From: Desulfobulbaceae bacterium
GTDB lineage: Bacteria; Desulfobacterota; Desulfobulbia; Desulfobulbales; SURF-16
Reading direction: 5' to 3'
Assembly (NCBI GenBank): GCA_021160685.1
Contig: JAGHCC010000366.1
Coordinates: 1 to 6,309 of the forward strand
DNA: 6,309 bases
Below, piece after piece: positions 1 to 4,399 of the stretch. Under the pieces are notes generated by a model. It saw nothing but the letters and a program-made list of their open reading frames with translations. It was not told the DNA's origin and searched no databases. Within the stretch, counting starts at the first letter, position 1. The number at the start of each line of letters is the position of its first letter. The position numbers and the translations under genes are program-made.

Positions 1-505
1 GTAATCTTCTGGCCGGTATTGTTCCCCGGTATTTTTTTTCAAATGACCGGGTCTGGGGAAATGAGCCCGCGTTTTTCTTTTTCTCCCGGACGGGCTCCTG
101 CCTGTCTGGCGCAGCGCTCCGGCAGCCGGCGCAGGAGTCCTGTTTCCGTCTCTCTTTTGCCGGGCTCCCGGTTTTCCATTTATAAATATGAACAAAAGGG
201 CTTTTGCCATTGCCGCCGCTGGATTTTGATATTTCCAGACAATACCCTTTTTCCCGGGCGCTCAGATAATTATTAAGATTTTCATAGGCCTGCTGAAGCG
301 AATGAAACATGACAACGTGACGACGACGGGCAATTTCACCCCAGCCAATACAGCGGTCCGGATGGGTCTCCAGCACTCTCTTGCGATAGGCTCTCTTGAC
401 TCCCGACTTCTGCAGATAACCTAAGAATTTCCTGGAAACTGTCAGATCAGGGCCAAAAATAATTTTGCAGGCGCGATACAGTTCATGTTCAGCAACAACG
501 GTCAT
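1..505 (-). CDS. J-domain (DnaJ-like) protein, N-terminal part, runs off left edge
   Basis: An open minus-strand frame starts at the ATG at 505-503 and stays open for 168 codons to the window edge, so the C-terminus is missing. Residues about 5-80 form a J-domain: a first helix near ELYRACK, a basic helix (VKRAYRKRVLETHPD), the diagnostic HPD triad at residues 48-50, and a final helix FHSLQQAYENL (67-77). J-domains stimulate the ATPase of DnaK/Hsp70, so a co-chaperone or Hsp70-recruiting role is expected. A basic low-complexity linker follows (about 82-155). The last visible residues (Y-x-G-x-I-P-x-R-x-L, 159-168) resemble the start of a conserved C-terminal region I recall in Geobacter-type J-domain proteins; that is memory, not a search. 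No glycine-rich or CxxCxGxG zinc region is visible, so this is not classical DnaJ. An upstream in-frame TGA sits eight codons before the ATG, and the Shine-Dalgarno is weak. It is divergent from the deaminase gene. Confidence 0.85.
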   Translation of the reverse strand, partial: MTVVAEHELYRACKIIFGPDLTVSRKFLGYLQKSGVKRAYRKRVLETHPDRCIGWGEIARRRHVVMFHSLQQAYENLNNYLSAREKGYCLEISKSSGGNGKSPFVHIYKWKTGSPAKERRKQDSCAGCRSAAPDRQEPVREKKKNAGSFPQTRSFEKKYRGTIPARRL

Positions 506-596
506 ATCAATCTTGCTTTTCGACAATCAAATTTAAACTTAGGGACGGAAATTAAATAGCTTGAGATCCCAAATCACTTTACAGGATGCCACATGG

Positions 597-625
597 TTGA
601 AAAAGATACCATTTGAAGTTACAAT
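597..625 (+). promoter_or_regulatory. Predicted sigma70-type promoter for the deaminase/radical SAM operon
   Basis: A TTGAAA -35 box (597-602) is separated by exactly 17 bp from a TACAAT -10 box (620-625); each differs from consensus at one position. Transcription would start near 632 and leave a leader of about 38 nt before the ATG at 670. The rest of the 506-669 gap is AT-rich. I could not identify a convincing promoter for the divergent J-domain gene in it, nor any small ORF or RNA. Confidence 0.6.
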
Positions 626-669
626 ATCACATAACTTATTAATTTGTTAGAAAATTTTTCTCCGAAATC

Positions 670-1197
670 ATGCCAAATCACGAATATTTCATGGAAATCG
701 CCCTGGAAGAGGCAAAAAAAGCCCTTGCCGCCAATGAATTCCCTGTGGGCTGCGTCATGGCCTTTGATGATCAAATCGTGGCCAGGGGAAAAAGAGAACA
801 CAGCCGGACCCTGACCAGGGATGGTATCTCTCTTGGCGCTAACGAACTTGATCATGCCGAAATCATGGCCCTGCGTCATCTTGTGGCCACTCAACCTGAA
901 ATTGACCACAGCCGGGTGACTGTTTACTGCACCATGGAACCCTGCCTGATGTGCTTCGGGGCTCTGCTTCTCAGCAACATCCATACCATTGTTTACGCTT
1001 ACGAAGATGCCATGGGCGGCGGCACATCCCTGCCACTTGCCCATCTGACACCTCTCTACCGGGAGATGAAGGTCTCAATTGTCCCGCATATTCTCCGTGA
1101 TGAAAGTCTCCTCCTTTTCAAAGAGTTTTTCCTTAATCCGGAAAACAGCTACTGGCGGAACAGTTTTCTTGCCGACTATACTCTTTCCCAAAAATAA
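670..1197 (+). CDS. Zinc-dependent nucleoside/cytidine-type deaminase (TadA-like)
   Basis: A 175-residue protein of the CDA/TadA deaminase superfamily, which hydrolytically deaminates adenosine, cytidine or guanine rings. The full zinc signature is visible: H62-A-E64, where His binds zinc and Glu shuttles protons, and P91-C-x-x-C (C92 and C95 bind zinc). EFPVGCV (23-29) is the usual strand before the active site, and ALLLSNIHTIVYAYEDAMGGG (98-118) follows the TadA pattern. Against a plain TadA call, the loop before HAE is long (about residues 41-61) and reads GKREHSR where TadA normally has an Asn in a WNR-like motif. The C-terminal tail (about 145-175) is also longer than in TadA. The substrate is therefore open: tRNA-A34, guanine or another nucleoside. 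No clear Shine-Dalgarno precedes the ATG; codon 8 is an alternative ATG. The radical SAM gene follows 60 bp later with no terminator between, so co-transcription is likely. Confidence 0.85.
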   Translation: MPNHEYFMEIALEEAKKALAANEFPVGCVMAFDDQIVARGKREHSRTLTRDGISLGANELDHAEIMALRHLVATQPEIDHSRVTVYCTMEPCLMCFGALLLSNIHTIVYAYEDAMGGGTSLPLAHLTPLYREMKVSIVPHILRDESLLLFKEFFLNPENSYWRNSFLADYTLSQK

Positions 1198-1203
1198 ATC
1201 ATA

Positions 1204-1256
1204 AACAGTTACACTACGGAGTTAAGGGTAGATTATAGCCCTACCTGAACAGTTAC
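1204..1256 (+). repeat. Direct repeat AACAGTTAC flanking a hairpin in the operon spacer
   Basis: The 60-bp spacer between the deaminase and radical SAM genes holds two copies of AACAGTTAC (1204-1212 and 1248-1256). Between and overlapping them lies an imperfect inverted repeat, GTTAAGGGTAG (1221-1231) against CTACCTGAAC (1241-1250), giving about nine pairs with one mismatch and one bulge around a 9-nt loop. The second direct-repeat copy ends two bases before the radical SAM ATG, where a Shine-Dalgarno would normally lie, and none is visible. It could be an operator, an mRNA structure controlling translation, or a repeat remnant: TGAACAGTTAC (1246-1256) differs by one base from the right arm of the 2266-2447 element. 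Confidence 0.4.
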
Positions 1257-1257
1257 C

Positions 1258-2268
1258 ATGAACCAACCAAAAATAAAAACCCTGGGATTCAAGGCCGGGG
1301 AACGAAATGTTTTTTTTCACCTGCTGACGGCGTGCAATCTCTCCTGCTGCCACTGCTACATCAATCCCGAACAACACGGAAAAAGCAGTGTTTCAAAGGA
1401 AACCATGCTTGACTGGCTCAAGCTCTTTGCTGCCCCGGACAAAAAAACAAATGTGATCTTTCTGGGCGGCGAACCCACCATGCATCCAGATCTGGCCCTT
1501 GGCATTAAAACAGCCCGCAAGCTGGGATACCAATCCATCACCGTGGATACCAACGGCTATCTGTTCCATGATCTGCTCGCCAACATCTCACCCCGGGACG
1601 CAGTGATCAGCTTCAGCCTGGACGGCCCGGATCCCGAGATCAATGATCCCATTCGCGGCCACGACGTCTTTCGCGTCTGCACCGACAATCTCAAAAGGGC
1701 AATCAGCCTTGGATTTGACGTCAGCGTCATCTACACGGTAAGCCGAATGAACATTGACCACCTGCACCGCATGGCGCCCCTGCTCAAAAGCCTTAAAGTC
1801 AAACGTTTTTTTATCCAGGTCATCGGCATCCGGGGCAAATCAGCTTCCTCTGAAGACGATCTGCAACTTACCCCCGAAGAATGGCTGTCAGTGATCCCCC
1901 AGGCGGCGGCAGATGCCGCCAAACTGGGTATTCAGGTCGTTTACCCCAAGGTCTTTTTAGACAGAGACGAAACCTTTTCCTGCGGCGGTAAGGAGGCGGA
2001 AAATTACTTTATTTTCCCTAACGGCAGGGTATACCGGTGCCCGCTCTGCGAGGACTTCCCGATCAATGCATTACGGATTGAAAACAACAAGCTGATCAGA
2101 AACGAAGGTTTGACCGAAGACCGTTTCTTTGAACTGAACATCCCCGAGGGCTGCGTGATGAACAAACTGCTGCAACCCGGCAATATCGGCTATGACACCC
2201 ACGGCAATCCTCTTCACCGCATTTCCTGCTGTCTGATCAAGCAGGAAATGAAAAATAAACAATCGTAA
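1258..2268 (+). CDS. Radical SAM protein with SPASM/twitch-like C-terminal cysteines
   Basis: A 336-residue radical SAM enzyme. The cluster-binding CxxxCxxC is C26, C30 and C33 (motif CNLSCCHC), followed by the SAM-binding glycine-rich stretch FLGGEP (68-73) and barrel strands such as VDTNG (96-100) and ISFSLDGP (117-124). Such enzymes reduce a [4Fe-4S] cluster to cleave S-adenosylmethionine and produce a 5'-deoxyadenosyl radical. The C-terminal third has C242-G-G...F-P-N-G-R-V-Y-R-C261-x-x-C264, then C299 and C324-C325, which resembles the start of a SPASM or twitch auxiliary-cluster domain. Peptide or cofactor modification is therefore possible, but no precursor peptide is seen beside it and the substrate is unknown. 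It is probably co-transcribed with the deaminase. No Shine-Dalgarno is visible near the ATG. The stop codon TAA (2266-2268) coincides with the first bases of the inverted-repeat element that follows, so the natural C-terminus may have been trimmed or replaced. Confidence 0.85.
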   Translation: MNQPKIKTLGFKAGERNVFFHLLTACNLSCCHCYINPEQHGKSSVSKETMLDWLKLFAAPDKKTNVIFLGGEPTMHPDLALGIKTARKLGYQSITVDTNGYLFHDLLANISPRDAVISFSLDGPDPEINDPIRGHDVFRVCTDNLKRAISLGFDVSVIYTVSRMNIDHLHRMAPLLKSLKVKRFFIQVIGIRGKSASSEDDLQLTPEEWLSVIPQAAADAAKLGIQVVYPKVFLDRDETFSCGGKEAENYFIFPNGRVYRCPLCEDFPINALRIENNKLIRNEGLTEDRFFELNIPEGCVMNKLLQPGNIGYDTHGNPLHRISCCLIKQEMKNKQS

Positions 2269-2447
2269 AAACGTAACCGTTCACCAAGGGCACGAATTTC
2301 GGTCAATTACATAACTGTAAGCGGTCTCCAGTGCCTTCGCCGTTCATTCGGAGTCTGCGCTTACCTGGGCCTGCGCAACATACTGGTGCTATGTAAGCAG
2401 GGCAAAATGGGCGAAGATGAGGTGCTGGTGAATAGTTACGACTTTTA
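2266..2447. mobile_element. About 182-bp MITE-like element with terminal inverted repeats
   Basis: The left arm (2266-2286) reads TAAAAACGTAACCGTTCACCA. The right arm (2426-2447), reverse-complemented, reads TAAAAGTCGTAAC followed by TATTCACCA. The innermost 15 bases (CGTAACCGTTCACCA on the left) match at 13 of 15 positions, and the outer TAAAA also agrees. Inside is a second inverted pair, GTAAGCG (2317-2323) with CGCTTAC (2358-2364), extended by CTCC/GGAG, and a third GTAAGC at 2393-2398. There is no transposase, so a non-autonomous element or decayed insertion-sequence remnant fits best. The GTAA-type ends recall IS66-family termini, but that is a guess. The 8-bp flanks outside GTAAC are not a direct target duplication. 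The interval is the main non-coding stretch between the radical SAM gene and brnA. Confidence 0.5.
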
Positions 2448-2477
2448 AAGATCAGAGATTCTGTCCACCTGACAATG

Positions 2478-2714
2478 CTATGCGGCATGCTCAATATAAG
2501 CCCGAAGAGCAGCATTAATTTTTGATTGATACCCTTTTCCTTGTTTCTTGAAAAACTCAATAATATCGGCATCAAGCCGAATAGAGATAGCTTTCTTTTC
2601 CGCTGGCATTCTCACCTCAGCATCAGCCCAAAATTCACTTGTCGTCTCTGGGATGTCTGAAAAATTTATCTTTTTAGAGGTGGTAGATTTTTTTATAGTA
2701 GATGTTTGTTTCAT
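2478..2714 (-). CDS. brnA: BrnA family antitoxin (ribbon-helix-helix-like DNA-binding protein)
   Basis: A 78-residue protein whose C-terminal half (about 39-78) matches the BrnA antitoxin pattern: KKAISIRLDADIIEFFKKQG, then KGYQSKINAALRAYIE. In characterised BrnTA systems BrnA binds the BrnT ribonuclease toxin, neutralises it and represses the shared promoter. The N-terminal 20 residues are basic and Ser/Thr-rich and probably disordered. The start is supported by a GAGGG Shine-Dalgarno (minus strand, 2728-2724) nine bases before the ATG. The start overlaps the end of brnT by 41 bp in another frame, the usual toxin-first order. The frame is intact, which contrasts with the interrupted toxin. 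I see no convincing intrinsic terminator after it. Confidence 0.85.
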   Translation of the reverse strand: MKQTSTIKKSTTSKKINFSDIPETTSEFWADAEVRMPAEKKAISIRLDADIIEFFKKQGKGYQSKINAALRAYIEHAA

Positions 2715-2949
2715 TTTTGGTCACCCTCGCTGAAATTAATCGCACAGTATCTTCTTCCTCGGTGTAGACCAGAACAACTGTTGTCCCATCCCAATCACCT
2801 AACGCTACCCAACGGATTTCTCCATAATCTTTCCGGTCATCAATCCGTGCCACCATTGGTTTATCAAAAACTTTTCGCAATTCTTAAAAATCAATTTCGT
2901 GATCTCGAATATTTGTTTTTCTCTTTTTTTCGTCCCAGTCAAATTGCAT
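2674..2949 (-). pseudogene. brnT: BrnT family toxin gene with in-frame stop at codon 22
   Basis: From the ATG at 2949 the frame encodes MQFDWDEKKRKTNIRDHEIDF, a textbook BrnT N-terminus. It then hits TAA at 2886-2884 and continues in the same frame with ELRKVFDKPMV, ARIDDRKDYGEIRWVALGDW, TVVLVYTEEEDTVRLISARV and KNETNIYYKKIYHL. Ignoring the stop, the product would be about 90 residues, normal for BrnT, which is a RelE-fold ribonuclease inhibiting translation. One nonsense change, perhaps from GAA or AAA, therefore splits an otherwise complete and well-conserved gene. A TTG at 2880, two codons after the stop, could allow reinitiation of a 68-residue product lacking the first strand and helix. 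The frame downstream shows no other damage, which suggests a recent mutation or a sequencing error. Loss of toxin with retained antitoxin is a known decay route. Confidence 0.8.
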
Positions 2950-2954
2950 ACCTC

Positions 2955-2983
2955 AGTATATACATTTGTATATACAAAGTCAA
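2955..2983 (-). promoter_or_regulatory. Predicted strong promoter of brnTA
   Basis: On the minus strand TTGACT (2983-2978) and TATACT (2960-2955) are spaced by exactly 17 bp, each one base from the sigma70 consensus. The expected start of transcription, six to seven bases after the -10 box, falls on or next to the brnT ATG at 2949. The mRNA may therefore be leaderless or nearly so. A GAGG lies one base from the ATG, too close for a normal Shine-Dalgarno. Confidence 0.7.
2956..2975. promoter_or_regulatory. Twin-palindrome operator GTATATAC-N4-GTATATAC over the brnTA promoter
   Basis: Two identical self-palindromic octamers, GTATATAC at 2956-2963 and 2968-2975, are 12 bp apart centre to centre. 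The second sits within the larger perfect palindrome TTTGTATATACAAA (2965-2978). They cover the spacer and most of the -10 box. BrnA-type antitoxins are known to repress their own operon, so this is the natural candidate site for BrnA binding; that assignment is inference from position and symmetry. Confidence 0.6.
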
Positions 2984-3126
2984 TTCCCCCGGCCATCATC
3001 ACAAAACAACACTTGTTGCCTTCAAAAAAGGTGCTTACGGTTCTGCACCCAACAACTCAAGTGTCTCTGTGGTTAATTTTTAGTTTTTACGAGATCATCA
3101 AAGTTAACAACATTGACCATAAAAAT
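2984..3126. repeat. Non-coding gap with repeat remnants (CTCTGTG type and TTTTTACGA type)
   Basis: Between the brnTA promoter and the end of tatC I see no gene. Two short remnants stand out. GTGTCTCTGTGG (3061-3072) shares GTGTCTCTGTG with the hairpin repeat after purA. GTTTTTACGA (3083-3092) is the exact reverse complement of TCGTAAAAAC at 2263-2272. From memory, both kinds of sequence recur between genes in Desulfobacterota and other environmental genomes. No convincing Rho-independent terminator for tatC is visible. Confidence 0.4.
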
Positions 3127-3837
3127 TCAGCCAAAAATGCGGATGACACCAATACCAGCCTCATAGAGGCAGAACAGGGGGCAGGAGAGAAGAACGGCGG
3201 AAAGCGGATCGCCGGCGGCAAGAAGAAAGGCAAGAACAACAATAAGCAGATAAAAATATTTTCTTTGACTGCTGAAATATCCCCGTGCCACCAGGCCGAC
3301 CCTGGTTGCCATCACCATTAGAAAGGGAATCTCAAAGGCCAGGCCAAAGGCCAGCGAGGTTCGGACAACAAAAGTAAGGTAAGATCCGAGCCTGGGCAGA
3401 GGCTCAAGCCCATCCCTGGTAAAACTCATCAAAAACTCAAGCAGCTCAGGCATGACGGCAAAATAGGCAAAAAATACCCCGCCGCCAAAAAGCAAGGTGG
3501 CCCAGAAAACCACATTACGACCAACCTTCTTTTCCCACGGATGCAGCCCGGGTGCCATAAACATCCAGGCTTGATAAAGCAGCACCGGAAAGCTTGCAAT
3601 CAGCCCCGCCAGGAGCGAAAGCTTGATATAACTGACAAAGGCCTCGGTGAGATTAGTATAGACGAGTTTGGACAGAGCCGGATGGGCCGCAAACAACGGC
3701 TTCATGAGAAAATGGGAAATCGGTCTGGAATAGATGTAGGCAACACCGCTGCAGATCACAACTGCGGCAAAAGAGATCACGAGCCGACGGCGAAGTTCCC
3801 GCAGATGATCGCTGAGATGATCAACCAGAAAATTCAT
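3127..3837 (-). CDS. tatC: Sec-independent (twin-arginine) protein translocase subunit TatC
   Basis: A 236-residue inner-membrane protein with the six-helix TatC layout. TatC recognises twin-arginine signal peptides on folded proteins and recruits the pore-forming partner. Conserved landmarks line up with E. coli TatC almost residue for residue: the cytoplasmic LRELRRRL at 12-19, P84, the loop FMAPGLHPWEKK (93-104) with E102 matching the signal-binding Glu103, FFAYFAVMP (122-130), and FGLAFEIP (164-171) with E169. The start (ATG at 3837) overlaps the tatB-like stop by one base (TGATG), so translation is coupled. One oddity is the loop before helix 6, which reads AAGD (207-210) where TPPD is usual, although the Asp is kept. 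The C-terminus is short, with no charged tail as in E. coli. Confidence 0.96.
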   Translation of the reverse strand: MNFLVDHLSDHLRELRRRLVISFAAVVICSGVAYIYSRPISHFLMKPLFAAHPALSKLVYTNLTEAFVSYIKLSLLAGLIASFPVLLYQAWMFMAPGLHPWEKKVGRNVVFWATLLFGGGVFFAYFAVMPELLEFLMSFTRDGLEPLPRLGSYLTFVVRTSLAFGLAFEIPFLMVMATRVGLVARGYFSSQRKYFYLLIVVLAFLLAAGDPLSAVLLSCPLFCLYEAGIGVIRIFG

Positions 3838-4166
3838 CAGCTGTTTTTTTGTTTTTCCTGACCACTTTCTTCCTCTTCCTCATTCTCATCCATATCGGCC
3901 TTAAGCTCGGTCAGGCTATCAGAAGAAATATCATGAATATTATCTGCGGAACTTTCACTCTCAATTTGCCTGGCCTTGGAATCACCCGGACGTTCAATAT
4001 CAGCCATTTCTTCCTGAAAATTTTCCTTGAGGGCGTTTGCTGTCTTTTTCAATTCCATCAGATGTTTAGCCATTGTTTTGGCCATTTCCGGCAACTTATC
4101 AGGGCCGACAACAATAAGGGCCAAGGCCAAAATCAGGATGAGTTCAGGAAGTCCGATACCGAGCAT
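3837..4166 (-). CDS. tatB: Twin-arginine translocase subunit, TatB-like (TatA/B family)
   Basis: A 109-residue TatA/TatB-family protein: a short N-terminal membrane helix (about 7-21) with GLPEL at the start (Glu8, the usual polar residue), the hinge VGP (20-22), then DKLPEM and an amphipathic helix (about 26-55). A Glu/Asp-rich disordered tail ends the protein. The hinge has Val-Gly-Pro instead of the Phe-Gly typical of TatA, and the tail is long and acidic, so TatB is the better assignment; a bifunctional TatA/B cannot be excluded. TatB forms the signal-peptide receptor with TatC. The gene is first in a tatB-tatC operon. No separate tatA lies nearby, so one is probably elsewhere in the genome. 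The ribosome site is weak (GGA about ten bases upstream of the ATG). Confidence 0.88.
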   Translation of the reverse strand: MLGIGLPELILILALALIVVGPDKLPEMAKTMAKHLMELKKTANALKENFQEEMADIERPGDSKARQIESESSADNIHDISSDSLTELKADMDENEEEEESGQEKQKNS

Positions 4167-4212
4167 TTACAGAATCCAAAATAAAAATATTTAATAAAAA
4201 AACAAATAAATA
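4167..4212 (-). promoter_or_regulatory. U-rich 5' leader of the tat operon
   Basis: The predicted tat transcript would begin near 4212 and carry a leader of about 46 nt that is nearly all U and A, with one run of seven U. Such unstructured leaders can bind ribosomal protein S1, which might compensate for the weak Shine-Dalgarno; this is inference. The same AT-rich tract contains no ORF. Confidence 0.3.
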
Positions 4213-4218
4213 AAAAAG

Positions 4219-4247
4219 ACATTACGGCATTTACTTTTCACTGTCAA
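4219..4247 (-). promoter_or_regulatory. Predicted sigma70-type promoter for tatB-tatC
   Basis: On the minus strand a perfect TTGACA (4247-4242) is followed after 17 bp by TAATGT (4224-4219). That -10 box keeps the three most conserved positions (first T, A at the second position, last T). It lies back to back with the purA promoter, the two -35 boxes being about 55 bp apart. Confidence 0.5.
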
Positions 4248-4302
4248 GATAGCGGGAAACTGCTTCTCCGAAATACTTTATTTCAAATCAAAACCTGACT
4301 AA

Positions 4303-4331
4303 TTGACTTTTTCACATCCTTTGACTATTCT
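4303..4331 (+). promoter_or_regulatory. Predicted sigma70-type promoter for purA
   Basis: TTGACT (4303-4308) and TATTCT (4326-4331) are 17 bp apart, giving close matches to both consensus boxes. Transcription would start near 4338 and leave a leader of about 60 nt that contains the palindrome at 4353-4367 and the purA ribosome site. Confidence 0.6.
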
Positions 4332-4334
4332 CCT

Positions 4335-4381
4335 GTCCGGTAAAAAAGAACCGTGATCAATGATCACCTTCGCAGTCGGAC
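4335..4381 (+). promoter_or_regulatory. Palindrome GTGATCA-A-TGATCAC and enclosing stem in the purA leader
   Basis: A perfect 15-bp palindrome with a single central base lies at 4353-4367, about 15 bp downstream of the predicted purA start site. It is enclosed by GTCCG (4335-4339) and CGGAC (4377-4381), which could pair as an outer stem. A roadblock-type operator for a purine regulator, or an mRNA structure just before the Shine-Dalgarno, are both plausible. I do not recognise it as a known operator or riboswitch. Confidence 0.4.
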
Positions 4382-4399
4382 GAATGAGGAGAGAGTAAA

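Noticed and set aside
19..276. Plus-strand open frame of 85 codons
   Set aside because: It lies antisense to the open J-domain reading frame, has low-complexity composition and no ribosome site, and does not resemble a protein family.
1204..1256. CRISPR-like repeat pair
   Set aside because: Only two 9-bp copies with a 35-bp spacing, no array and no cas genes.
2317..2398. Diversity-generating retroelement, retron or attC-like site, suggested by the structured segment
   Set aside because: There is no reverse transcriptase, integrase or template/variable repeat pair in the window, and simple inverted repeats explain the structure.
2265..2447. Eight-base target-site duplication flanking the inverted-repeat element
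   Set aside because: The 8-bp flanks outside GTAAC (GTAAAAAC and GACTTTTA) are not direct repeats; they instead extend the inverted arms.
2303..2575. Minus-strand open frame of 90 codons overlapping the end of brnA and the MITE-like element
   Set aside because: It runs out of phase through brnA into the element, and its residues look like random translation of structured DNA.
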